Source of the DNA: JALYXS01 sp051003795
GTDB taxonomy: Bacteria; Acidobacteriota; Terriglobia; Bryobacterales; Bryobacteraceae
Direction: 5' to 3'
Length of the DNA stretch: 51,366 bases
NCBI GenBank assembly: GCA_051003795.1
Contig: JBPCKZ010000167.1
Location: 1 to 51,366, forward strand
A program made the position numbers and the translations under genes. Positions 1 through 7,819 of the stretch are shown here, piece after piece. The notes beneath the pieces are model-generated. The model saw nothing but the letters and a program-made list of their open reading frames with translations. It ran no database searches and was not told the DNA's origin. The first letter of the stretch is position 1; every line of letters starts with the position of its first letter.

Positions 1-374
1 AATAGGTTCCGCAAATGCTGTTCCTCGAGTTCGATTACCGGCAAATAGATCAACAGAAAGGCGGCGGCAAAAACCAGCCCTAGCCACGCGCTTCGCCCCG
101 CGACGACCAAACCCGCCGCGACCATGAGCGTCCCGAGATAAAGGGGATTCCGCGTATAGGCATAAGGCCCGGATTCCGCCAGGGAACGATTCTTGGCAAG
201 ATGCCCCGCCGCCCACGCCCGTAATCCCAATCCCGCGATTGACACCGGCAGCCCGACCGACAGAGATCGTACGGATGGGGTCGAAAAGCAGGCAAACGCC
301 GCTACCAGAACGAATCCGAAAGATACACGGAGACGAGCCGCCTGGTCCGCATAACGCTTGGGGAAGTGGATCAC
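1..374 (-). CDS. Isoprenylcysteine carboxyl methyltransferase-like membrane protein (partial)
   Basis: Partial gene; the C-terminus lies beyond the left edge. Translation from a GTG whose first bases overlap the TGA of the upstream heptosyltransferase gene (GTGA, 371-374) gives about 124 residues. Visible are hydrophobic stretches and the motif GPYAYTRNPLYLGTLM near residue 75, the hallmark of the ICMT/PEMT family of membrane SAM-dependent methyltransferases, followed by a second hydrophobic segment and a conserved E-x-E-E region before the cut. The family methylates isoprenylcysteine or phospholipid head groups; many bacterial members have unknown substrates. The 4-base overlap indicates translational coupling to the LPS genes, so an envelope role is inferred. 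The GTG start is chosen only because of this overlap. Confidence 0.75.
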   Translation of the reverse strand, partial: MIHFPKRYADQAARLRVSFGFVLVAAFACFSTPSVRSLSVGLPVSIAGLGLRAWAAGHLAKNRSLAESGPYAYTRNPLYLGTLMVAAGLVVAGRSAWLGLVFAAAFLLIYLPVIELEEQHLRNL

Positions 375-1354
375 CGGCGGCACATTGCCCGCAATGCGGC
401 AATCACGTGCTCCGGGGCGATCTCGCGCATGGCCGGATCGATGACGCCGCTTCTTGCATAATTACCGCGGGCGTTCGAAGCGGACGCCCGCGGCCCGCGG
501 ATAGTCGTAATACTGTCGCCACATGGCCCATTCCGTTCCGGATCGGTGGGACCGAACAAGGCAACACCGGGTTTTCCCAGGGCGGCGGCCAAGTGCATCG
601 GACCGCTGTCCACCCCGATAATGGCCGTCGCGCGGCGGGTGGCATCGATCAGCCCGGGCAACCCGCTCACGTGAACCAAAGCGTTTGGAATTCGAGTGAG
701 CGCTTCCTTAGAGCCGGGCGGCCCGTTCAAGACCAAAGGCATCCCGAGTTCCTTCCGCAATCTCAGCGCCGCCTCCGCATAATAATCGAGAGGCCACTGT
801 TTGCCGGTCCATCCCGCGAAGGGGCTCGCGAGGATATATCCATCGGAAGGCAAATCGCCTTCCGGCTTCCCCTCGGGCACGTAGAAAGTTCGCGATATTT
901 TCGTCGCCCCCGCGGCGGCGGCTAATTCCAAGTTCCGGTCCACGACGTAGCGCGATCGGCTTTTGACGGTCTTCGAGTAAAGCCATCCCGCTAGCCGCTC
1001 CCGCGTCTCCGATCCGTGGAAACCGATGGTGCGCCCGGGCCTGGCTATCCAGGCGATGGCCGCCGACTTTAAAAGGCCTTGAAAATCGAGCGCCATGACG
1101 TAATTGTTTCGCCGTAATTCTTGCCGGGTCGCCGCCCAGGTGCGCCGGCTGCGCCGCTCAAACGGAATCACGCGATCGATCGACGGATTCCCTTCGAGCA
1201 GCGGCGCCCAGTTCGACTCCACAATCCAGGTCAACGGCAACTCGGGAAAGCTTACTTTCAGCGATGCCGCGGCGGGGAGCGTGTGGAGGATATCGCCCAT
1301 CGCCCCCAGGCGGACCACCAATATGCCGCTAGGTGTTGTGGCGCCGTTTAACAT
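371..1354 (-). CDS. waaC: Lipopolysaccharide heptosyltransferase I-like, GT9 family
   Basis: A 327-residue cytoplasmic glycosyltransferase of family GT9. It opens with GILVVRLGAMGDILHTLPA, the N-terminal nucleotide-sugar transferase signature, and has the donor-site region GVDSGPMHLAAALGKPGVALFGPTDP near residues 248-270. Members transfer L-glycero-D-manno-heptose from the ADP-sugar to Kdo of the inner LPS core. The ATG at 1354 overlaps the end of the preceding small gene by 26 bases, so the two are likely translationally coupled. The assignment as heptosyltransferase I rather than another GT9 member rests on its pairing with a heptosyltransferase II gene and is less certain than the family. 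Confidence 0.85.
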   Translation of the reverse strand: MLNGATTPSGILVVRLGAMGDILHTLPAAASLKVSFPELPLTWIVESNWAPLLEGNPSIDRVIPFERRSRRTWAATRQELRRNNYVMALDFQGLLKSAAIAWIARPGRTIGFHGSETRERLAGWLYSKTVKSRSRYVVDRNLELAAAAGATKISRTFYVPEGKPEGDLPSDGYILASPFAGWTGKQWPLDYYAEAALRLRKELGMPLVLNGPPGSKEALTRIPNALVHVSGLPGLIDATRRATAIIGVDSGPMHLAAALGKPGVALFGPTDPERNGPCGDSITTIRGPRASASNARGNYARSGVIDPAMREIAPEHVIAALRAMCRR

Positions 1355-1712
1355 GCTCGATCAGTTCCCGAGTGCGATCAAGATCGCCTTGTTCAAGGTG
1401 AGAGATCTCCGCGGGCTCAAACCGGTTGAGCAGCGCGGTATTGCCATCAATCGGGATTACGAAATCGATCGAGGCAACCGCGGCCGCCAATTCGGTCCTT
1501 GCGCCTTGGGAGAGCAGCGGATCGGGCGGATTTCCCACCAGCGCGAACACCTTGCCCGAGCCATTTGCGGCGTGGCGAAGCGCATGGATGTGAGAGGCGA
1601 GCAGCACGTCGAAATATCCGGCGATGGCCTTGATTGGAACGCCCGCCAAACGAAATTCGTTCAGGATTTCGAGAGCGCGCGCTTCGGTCAGGATTTTAGT
1701 CCGGGTATCCAT
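1329..1712 (-). CDS. Degenerate HldE/RfaE-type nucleotidyltransferase-like protein
   Basis: 127 residues. Residues 31-90 follow the C-terminal (adenylyltransferase) domain of HldE: GYFDVLLASHIHAL aligns with the family's G-C-F-D-[IL]-[LI]-H-x-GH region, and SIDFVIPIDG with the later V-D-W-V-[VI]-P-F strand. The first His of the HxGH nucleotidyl-transfer motif is Leu38 here and the Gly is Ser40; only the second His (His41) remains. The segment that normally contains the later KGGDY and STT motifs is not recognisable. It sits between two heptosyltransferase genes, 6 bases after one and overlapping the other by 26, which fits a link to ADP-heptose or core assembly. It is probably not an active adenylyltransferase; a scaffold or sugar-binding role is a guess. 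Confidence 0.7.
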   Translation of the reverse strand: MDTRTKILTEARALEILNEFRLAGVPIKAIAGYFDVLLASHIHALRHAANGSGKVFALVGNPPDPLLSQGARTELAAAVASIDFVIPIDGNTALLNRFEPAEISHLEQGDLDRTRELIEHVKRRHNT

Positions 1713-1718
1713 AACGCA

Positions 1719-2744
1719 CTACCTGGCAAGCAGATCCAAGCATACCTGAGCGACCCGCGAAGCTCCGACGCGAGTCATGCAACGGTGATCGATGGGGCAC
1801 TCCCGCAACAAGCACGGGCTGCACTCCACGGGCTCCCGCACCACGCGCGCCCGGCTTCCCGTAGGTCCGGTGGCAGCGTCGTCCGTGGCCCCGAAGATTG
1901 CTACGGTCGGAACGCCCAGCGCCGAGGCAAGGTGCATTCCGCCCGAATCGTTCGTCAGAAAAATCCGGCACGCCGCCGCCATGTCGATGAACTCCCGCAG
2001 CGTCGTCTCGCCCGCCAGATTATGGACGGGAACGGCGATCAGCTTCGCCACGGAAGCGCAGAGGTCCCTTTCGGAACGCGAGCCGAAGAGCGCGACCGTG
2101 GCGTGCTCCGCGCGCGCGACCCGCTCGGCCGCGTCGGCGAACCGTTCCGGCAGCCAGCGTTTGGCGTTCCCGTAAGCCGCGCCGGGACTGACGCCAACGG
2201 CGGCTCCGCAAATTCCTCGCAAGGAGAACAGGCGAGCGCCCTCGGCGGCCGCGTCCGCGGCCCCTTCGAGACGAATCGAATCCTCGTTCGGCAGCGTCTC
2301 CAACAAGCCCGCGCGGCGCAATAGTTCCAGGTAGTAGAAGCGCTCATGCCGGGGAATCTCGTCCCGCTTGGGAACGGGAATTGGCTGAGTCAGCAGCCAG
2401 CGGCGCGCATCGCGATCGTATCCGATCACCCGCGGAATTCCCGCGAGGCGCGCGACGGCGGCCGCTTCGAACGCGTTCTGCAGCAGCACCGCCGCGTCGA
2501 ATCGCTCGGCACGCAAGGCGGCGGCGATCTTCCATTTGGAGCCGAAATCGCGAAAGCCGGGAGCCGCTTCGTAAGGAATTACGCGGTCGATCGCCGTTTC
2601 CCGCGCGTAAAGATCCGCGACCCAGGGACGGGCAAGCACGGCAATTTCGGAGTCCGGAAAATACGCGCGCACGGCGCGAACGGCCGGCAGCGACATTACC
2701 GCATCGCCAACCCAGTTAGTGGCGCGAATGAGAATCTTCGGCAA
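1719..2744 (-). CDS. waaF: Lipopolysaccharide heptosyltransferase II
   Basis: 341 residues, typical for the family. The N-terminus KILIRATNWVGDAVMSLPAV is the characteristic heptosyltransferase II opening, and the C-terminal half has NDSGGMHLASALGVPTVAIF near residue 265 followed by a Cys-containing tail (CSPCLLRECPIDHRCM) common in WaaF. It adds the second heptose to the LPS inner core in the cytoplasm using ADP-heptose. The gene starts with TTG at 2744, 20 bases after the yhaM-like stop; no in-frame ATG lies upstream before that stop. It belongs to the minus-strand operon running from the surA-like gene to the left edge. Confidence 0.9.
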   Translation of the reverse strand: MPKILIRATNWVGDAVMSLPAVRAVRAYFPDSEIAVLARPWVADLYARETAIDRVIPYEAAPGFRDFGSKWKIAAALRAERFDAAVLLQNAFEAAAVARLAGIPRVIGYDRDARRWLLTQPIPVPKRDEIPRHERFYYLELLRRAGLLETLPNEDSIRLEGAADAAAEGARLFSLRGICGAAVGVSPGAAYGNAKRWLPERFADAAERVARAEHATVALFGSRSERDLCASVAKLIAVPVHNLAGETTLREFIDMAAACRIFLTNDSGGMHLASALGVPTVAIFGATDDAATGPTGSRARVVREPVECSPCLLRECPIDHRCMTRVGASRVAQVCLDLLAR

Positions 2745-2764
2745 TCGGAACAGCTTTGAAAAGC

Positions 2765-3913
2765 CTACTCGGGACGCAGCGCGCCGCGCAGCTTGTCGGC
2801 GAAATCGGAAAAAGGCCGGTGCACGGCGGCCGGGGCCAGCGCCGCCGGAATCGGCGGCTCGGCTTTCGCGGGCTCGGCTCTTACTGGCTCAAGCACCGGC
2901 TCAAGCACGGGCGGCGGATCTTCCACGGCTATGACTGAAGCAACGGCGGTCATCGTCACCAGGTATTTCGATTTCTTCAAAACCATGCGGTCGAGCGAGT
3001 GGCTATAAGCCGTAAAATGCCCGTCCACCTGGCGGTCTTTCTCGACTAGCGCCCGCATGCATTCCATCTTCGAATCCATGTCGTCCAGATGATGCAGCAG
3101 CATGGCCTCCGGGAACTGCGGTAGCTTGGGTGAGCCGAACTCGAGATGGCCGTGATGGCTCAAAATCATGTGCTCGAGCAAGTTTCGCAGCTGAATCGGA
3201 AAATCCGGGAGCGCATGCAGCTTGGCGGCCACCATGCGCAGCGCGATCGCCATGTGACCCAGCAATTGGCCTTCGGTGGTGTATCCGAAGCCGCGGTCGT
3301 AGCTCAATTCGTAGACTTTGCCGATATCGTGCAGCACCGCCCCGGCAATCATCAAATCCACGTCGATGTGGCGATAATGCGGAGCCGTCGCTTTACAAAG
3401 GTGGCATAAGGACAGCACATGCTCCAAGAGTCCGCCCAGAAACGCGTGATGAATGTTCTTGGCCGCCGGCGCAATCTTGTATCGCCGGGCGATGTCGTCG
3501 TCGTCAAGCAGAGAAGCCAAAAGCGATTTCAAATGCGGATTCGACAGGTCATCCACGATTCGCCGCAACTCGGCCCACATCTCGTCCGCGCTGCGTTCGG
3601 AGGCGGGAAAAAAATCGCAGAACTCGACGGCGCCGTCTTCAATCCGGCGGATCTGATGAATCGTAAGCTGCGGGCGGTTGTGATAGACCTGCGCCAGTGC
3701 TTTAACCTTGACGAAATCGTCGCGGTCGAACGTTTCCATCACCGGCACGACGTTGTCCCACATCTTGGCCTCGACCTCTCCGGTGCGATCGCCAAGCATC
3801 AAGGAAAGATACGGCTCTCCGGTCTTCTTCTGCCGGATTTCCTTGGAGTGGACCAGGAAGATCGACGTGATTACTTTATTGGGCTCGAGTTCCCGGACGA
3901 AGGGCGACTTCAT
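2765..3913 (-). CDS. YhaM-type 3'-5' exoribonuclease (OB fold plus HD domain)
   Basis: 382 residues. An N-terminal OB-fold nucleic-acid-binding domain (about residues 10-95, with QKKTGEPYLSLMLGDRTG) precedes an HD phosphohydrolase domain (about 150-310) with HHAFLGGLLEH and the metal-binding doublet H195-D196 in AGAVLHDIGK. This order matches Bacillus YhaM, a Mn-dependent 3'-5' exonuclease of RNA and DNA. A Pro/Glu-rich tail (about 325-350) contains a duplicated VLEP, encoded by a 12-base tandem repeat. The start codon overlaps the surA-like stop by 4 bases (ATGA, 3910-3913), so the two are coupled. The presence of an RNase in an envelope operon is unexplained. Confidence 0.85.
   Translation of the reverse strand: MKSPFVRELEPNKVITSIFLVHSKEIRQKKTGEPYLSLMLGDRTGEVEAKMWDNVVPVMETFDRDDFVKVKALAQVYHNRPQLTIHQIRRIEDGAVEFCDFFPASERSADEMWAELRRIVDDLSNPHLKSLLASLLDDDDIARRYKIAPAAKNIHHAFLGGLLEHVLSLCHLCKATAPHYRHIDVDLMIAGAVLHDIGKVYELSYDRGFGYTTEGQLLGHMAIALRMVAAKLHALPDFPIQLRNLLEHMILSHHGHLEFGSPKLPQFPEAMLLHHLDDMDSKMECMRALVEKDRQVDGHFTAYSHSLDRMVLKKSKYLVTMTAVASVIAVEDPPPVLEPVLEPVRAEPAKAEPPIPAALAPAAVHRPFSDFADKLRGALRPE
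2886..2909. repeat. Short in-frame 12-base tandem duplication
   Basis: Two copies of GGCTCAAGCACC (the last base differs) lie back to back inside the 3' part of the yhaM-like gene and encode VLEPVLEP on the minus strand. It lies in the low-complexity Pro/Glu tail and probably has no function beyond lengthening the linker. Confidence 0.6.
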
Positions 3914-5115
3914 TTCGCGGGAGCTTGGGGCGTCGGGGTCGTCGTGGGTGGCGGAGCGGACGCCGGAACGGAAGGAACGCTCGCATCGACCTTTCCGCCC
4001 GGCCGCGGAATAATCTTCATGAACCGGTTCTTTTTATGGCCAGCCACTTCTTCCTTGGTCGTGGTCTGCGGCTTCAACAGGGCCGGATCTTTCCAGGCAG
4101 TGTCCTTGCCCGGCGCGGCGCCGCTATCGACGAATCCACCGCGAATTTCGATGAATGCATCCTGCCGCAGCTTGGTCAAATACGTTCGCAGCGCGGGCTG
4201 CATGCGCGGCACGTACAGCTTCTCCATGATGTCGTTCTTCACGTCTTCGAGAGAAGCCTGGCCAGGCTCGTAGCGCTCTTCCACTTTCAAAATTTCAAAG
4301 CCGTTGTCGGTCCGGATCAAATCCGTCACGTAGTTTTTCTTCTGCTTGAAAACGACGTTCTCGATTTCCGGCTTCAGATCGCCTTTCTTGAACGATCCCA
4401 GCTCCCCATCGTTTTTCGCGGTCTCGGCATCCGAATAGTTCCGGGCAAGGTCGCTGAATTTCTCCCCCTTTCGGGCGCGCGCCAGAATGTCTTTCGCCTT
4501 CTTCTCGGCCGCCGCCACCGCCGCCGGACTCTTGTCTCCGGTTGAGATCAGGATCTCCCGCAGGAATACCATTTCCTGCCGGACGAATTCGGTTTTGTGC
4601 TCGTCGTAATACTTCTGGACTTCGGCGTCGGGGACCGAAATCTTGGAACCGACTTCCTGGCCGATTACACGCTGCGTCAGAATCCGGTTCTTCATCTGCT
4701 GGCGGAAATCCTCAAACGACATCCCGCCGGATCCTTCCTTTATATATTCATGGAACTTGTCGGGATCGCTGATCTTGCTCTGTGCCTGGATTTCGGCGAT
4801 TTGGCGCGTCACTTCGGGATCGACATTGATGCTCAAATCCTTGGCGCGCTGCACCAAAAGGTTTTGGTCGATCTGATCGCGGAGGGCGTCGGCTTCCTTC
4901 TGTTTGGTCTCTTCAGCCAACTTGGCGCCGTTGAGGCCTTCTTTGACGAGTTCCGCCTCAATGGCCTGGCGGGTGCGCTCAAGCTCGCCGCGCGTGATGA
5001 TGTCACCGTTCACCTTGGCGACAATCTCCTCGACTACGTGTACGTTGGGGGCGGTCGCCGCCGCAGACAATAGCCCGGCGAGGGCCGCCGCGCCGGCCCA
5101 GCACTGCCAAAACAT
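3910..5115 (-). CDS. SurA-like periplasmic peptidyl-prolyl isomerase/chaperone
   Basis: 401 residues. An N-terminal hydrophobic signal (AGAAALAGLLSAAATA) is followed by a SurA-N-like segment beginning VVEEIVAKVNGDIITRGEL, and a parvulin (PPIC) domain at about 175-280 with FLREILIST, FSDLARNYSDAETAKNDGELG and FKQKKNYVTDLIRTDNGFEILKV. The C-terminus is Pro/Ala/Thr-rich. Such proteins chaperone outer-membrane proteins in the periplasm, which suits a genome with large TonB-dependent receptors. It heads the minus-strand operon that continues into LPS core genes. The 156 bases upstream separate it from the divergent fic gene and contain the GATAAG repeat block. Confidence 0.88.
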   Translation of the reverse strand: MFWQCWAGAAALAGLLSAAATAPNVHVVEEIVAKVNGDIITRGELERTRQAIEAELVKEGLNGAKLAEETKQKEADALRDQIDQNLLVQRAKDLSINVDPEVTRQIAEIQAQSKISDPDKFHEYIKEGSGGMSFEDFRQQMKNRILTQRVIGQEVGSKISVPDAEVQKYYDEHKTEFVRQEMVFLREILISTGDKSPAAVAAAEKKAKDILARARKGEKFSDLARNYSDAETAKNDGELGSFKKGDLKPEIENVVFKQKKNYVTDLIRTDNGFEILKVEERYEPGQASLEDVKNDIMEKLYVPRMQPALRTYLTKLRQDAFIEIRGGFVDSGAAPGKDTAWKDPALLKPQTTTKEEVAGHKKNRFMKIIPRPGGKVDASVPSVPASAPPPTTTPTPQAPAK

Positions 5116-5164
5116 ATGCTTCCATTATCATCCATCCACGGCCGTAGTTCCAGGATGCCAACCC

Positions 5165-5306
5165 GATAAGAAAAGTGCGCTCAGATTCGCCAAAAATAAG
5201 ATATTCAGCTATCCGATAAGATTTTGGTAAATTTAAACTATCTCCGGAGCGATAAGATTTTTAAGGGAAGAATGCCAAAAAATAAGGTTTTTGAGCATCC
5301 GATAAG
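5165..5306. repeat. Iterated GATAAG repeats in two copies of an 86-base block, upstream of and into fic
   Basis: Six copies of (C)GATAAG or AATAAG, all on the plus strand, start at 5165, 5195, 5215, 5251, 5281 and 5301. The spacings are 30, 20, 36, 30 and 20 bases, so copies 4-6 repeat the layout of copies 1-3 with a period of 86 bases. ATCCGATAAG is identical in both blocks and AAAAATAAG is nearly so. Most copies are followed by a short A/T run. The block covers the fic upstream region and its first codons. It looks like an operator array or a diverged tandem duplication; its binding protein is unknown. Confidence 0.7.
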
Positions 5307-6810
5307 AAAAATCGGTCCAACTCGGGCTTATATAGGCCTGGTTGGACTGATCCGGGAGCTCGGCCTGAATGTCCCCTGGCCCGCGGTCCGGTCGGAATCC
5401 ATCGTGGGAACGCGTCGCACGTACATCGCGGATGGGATTGCACAGGAACAGTATCCGCGAAGCCACGCTCCCAAAAATCTAATTGGAAATCTGAAGTTCG
5501 CGATGCGGCACGAGCCTTTAGACCTGGAGGTGCTCCACGCCGCTTTCAAGGCCATCGGCGCGCGCCCCGTTCAACGTTGGCTTCGTGAAGAACCCACCAG
5601 TATCTTCGCGCGGAGATGCTGGTATCTTTACGAGAAGCTGACGGGTAAGACATTGGATGTTCCGGAAGTGGCGCCGTCGGGCTACGTCGATCTGCTCGAC
5701 GCTAAACTTCATATCACCGGAATTCGACGACGTTCCCGCCGCCACCTCATCAACGATAATCTGCTCGGCGACACGAATTACTGCCCGCTGATTCGCCGCA
5801 CGGAGGCTCTCTCGGCGGCGATGGATTCGGGACTCGAAACTCAAGCGCGCAATCTCATTGAAGCTTGCGATCCCACGCTCCTGGCGCGCGCCGTTCAATA
5901 TATTTATACGCAGGAAACTAAATCCTCCTTCGCGATTGAAGGGGAAGCGCCCGGCGCCGACCGCACCGAGCGGTTTATCGCCGCGCTCTCGCAAGCCGCA
6001 ACCTTCGACACTTCCAACCCGAAATCCTTCGTGCGGCTCCAAAACGCGATCGTCGATCCGCGCTATGCCGAGAAGGGCTGGCGCACGTTGCAGAACTACG
6101 TGGGCCAGACCATGAGCGATTTCCGCGAGCAAGTCCATTACGTGTGCCCAAAGCCGGGCGACGTGCCGGACCTGATGTCCGGTTGGATGCGCCTGGTTGC
6201 TCGGCTGCAGGAGTCGGGTGTCGATCCCGTGTGCGCCGCGGCCGCATCGTCGTTCGGCTTCGTTTTTATTCACCCGTTTGAGGACGGCAACGGGCGCATT
6301 CACCGCTTCTTGATCCACCAGACGCTGGCTCGTTCGGGGTTCACGCCGCAAGGCTTGCTCTTTCCCGTTTCGGCCGTAATGCTGCGGGACCGCGAGGCTT
6401 ACGATCGGGTACTGCGGAATTTCTCGTCGGCTATCCAACCATTCGCCGAGTACACGCTGGACAACAACGGGCAAATGACGGTTCGCAACCAAACCGCCCC
6501 GCTGTATCGATATTGGGATGCCACGGACGCGGCCGAGTACCTCTATCGCTGCGTGGCCGAGACAGTCCATCGCGATCTGGCCGACGAGATTGACTTTCTC
6601 AAAATATTCGATGCGGCGGTTCGCGCGACGATGAACATAGTGGATATGCCGGACCGCCGCGCATCGCTTCTCGTGCGCCTGATTTTGCAGAACAAGGGGG
6701 TGTTATCGAAGGCCAAGCGCGCCCAGTTCCCGGAGCTGCGCAAGGAAGAGGTGGCGGCCATCGAAGCCTTGGTTCAAAAGGGGAGCGAGAAGATTCACCG
6801 CCCCCTGTAG
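5272..6810 (+). CDS. Fic-family protein (AMPylator-like), self-inhibited class
   Basis: 512 residues from the ATG at 5272; a GGGAAG-type purine stretch precedes it, and an alternative GTG at 5224 would add 16 residues. The Fic core motif HPFEDGNGRIHR is complete at residues 334-345 (catalytic His334, Asp/Glu and Arg present). An N-terminal inhibitory helix motif S-x-x-x-E-G is seen at S219-E223-G224 (SSFAIEG), which places it in the class whose own helix blocks ATP binding. The C-terminal 70 residues look helical and may form a winged helix. Fic enzymes usually transfer AMP to target hydroxyl groups. No antitoxin-like gene is adjacent, which fits intramolecular inhibition. Its targets and any link to the GATAAG array are unknown. 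Confidence 0.9.
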   Translation: MPKNKVFEHPIRKIGPTRAYIGLVGLIRELGLNVPWPAVRSESIVGTRRTYIADGIAQEQYPRSHAPKNLIGNLKFAMRHEPLDLEVLHAAFKAIGARPVQRWLREEPTSIFARRCWYLYEKLTGKTLDVPEVAPSGYVDLLDAKLHITGIRRRSRRHLINDNLLGDTNYCPLIRRTEALSAAMDSGLETQARNLIEACDPTLLARAVQYIYTQETKSSFAIEGEAPGADRTERFIAALSQAATFDTSNPKSFVRLQNAIVDPRYAEKGWRTLQNYVGQTMSDFREQVHYVCPKPGDVPDLMSGWMRLVARLQESGVDPVCAAAASSFGFVFIHPFEDGNGRIHRFLIHQTLARSGFTPQGLLFPVSAVMLRDREAYDRVLRNFSSAIQPFAEYTLDNNGQMTVRNQTAPLYRYWDATDAAEYLYRCVAETVHRDLADEIDFLKIFDAAVRATMNIVDMPDRRASLLVRLILQNKGVLSKAKRAQFPELRKEEVAAIEALVQKGSEKIHRPL

Positions 6811-6846
6811 CGGCTCGATGGCGATCTAATTGCTCCTTTGAGCCGC

Positions 6847-7818
6847 ATGAGAAGTTTCGCGCCGCTGCTGCTTCTGATCGTGCTTTCCGCGCCCGCCGCT
6901 GTTACGAAGCGTTTCTCTTTCAACGAAGCGGCCGTGAACAACCGGGCGCTTGCCACGCCCCTTCGCCCCGGCAGTTCCGGAGCGGCCGTGCTGCGCGCTC
7001 AAATTCTGCTGGATCGCGCGCATTTCTCGTGCGGCGAGATCGACGGTGCGTACGGACGTAACCTGGCAATGGCGGTCCGGAATTACCAATCGGCGCACGG
7101 GCTCGAAGTGACGGGAAAAATCGAAAAGGACATGTGGAAAGATTTAAACGCCGACGACGCGCCCGCGCTGTTCACTTATGCGATCTCGCCCGACGACGTG
7201 GCGGGCCCATTCGATAAAGATCCGCCCGCCGACATGATGGAGAAGGCGAAGCTCACGAGTCTGCCCTACGCCTCGCCGGCCGACGAACTCGCGGAGAAGT
7301 TTCACGTAAGCCGGGAACTCTTGAGGAAGCTCAACCCGGGTAAATCGTTTGAGGAACCGGGAACGCAGATAGAAGTTCCCAACGTGATTGTGGCCGCGCC
7401 GGGAAAGGCCGCGTCCGTCGTGGTGAACGGCGCGACCAGGACGGTGGAAGCTTTGGATGCCGACGGGAAAGTTATTGCTTCCTATGCCGCCACGGTCGGC
7501 AGTGAACACGACCCGCTTCCCGTGGGGGATTGGAAGGTGACTATCATCCAGAGGAATCCCGTGTTCTTCTACAACTCGGACCTATTCTGGGACGCCGATG
7601 AACAACATGCTAAAGCCAAGATCCCGCCCGGCCCGCGGAATCCAGTGGGAGTGGTTTGGATCGGGCTTTCTAAAGAACATTATGGAATTCACGGAAGTCC
7701 GGCGCCCCAAAACATCGGGCACACGCAATCGCACGGATGCATTCGCCTGACGAATTGGGATGCTTCGGAACTGGCGCAAATGGTTCGCAAGGGCACGCCC
7801 GCCATACTGAAAGACTGA
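6847..7818 (+). CDS. L,D-transpeptidase with peptidoglycan-binding domain
   Basis: 323 residues from the ATG at 6847; a TTG at 6838 is possible but the ATG opens directly into a signal peptide (MRSFAPLLLLIVLSAPAA). A PG-binding-1 repeat spans about residues 38-98 (LRPGSSGAAVLRAQ to MWKDL), a LysM-like stretch lies near 135-180, and the YkuD catalytic domain follows with the signature SHGCIRLTNWDA, nucleophile Cys298, and an upstream HYGIHGS. It would form 3-3 crosslinks in peptidoglycan or attach proteins to it, in the periplasm. The next gene, an M23 peptidase, starts one base after its stop, so both act on the cell wall as one unit. Confidence 0.92.
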   Translation: MRSFAPLLLLIVLSAPAAVTKRFSFNEAAVNNRALATPLRPGSSGAAVLRAQILLDRAHFSCGEIDGAYGRNLAMAVRNYQSAHGLEVTGKIEKDMWKDLNADDAPALFTYAISPDDVAGPFDKDPPADMMEKAKLTSLPYASPADELAEKFHVSRELLRKLNPGKSFEEPGTQIEVPNVIVAAPGKAASVVVNGATRTVEALDADGKVIASYAATVGSEHDPLPVGDWKVTIIQRNPVFFYNSDLFWDADEQHAKAKIPPGPRNPVGVVWIGLSKEHYGIHGSPAPQNIGHTQSHGCIRLTNWDASELAQMVRKGTPAILKD

Positions 7819-7819
7819 C

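Noticed and set aside
5518..6570. Long minus-strand open frame across fic
   Set aside because: The plus-strand Fic motif is intact; the antisense translation has no recognisable feature.
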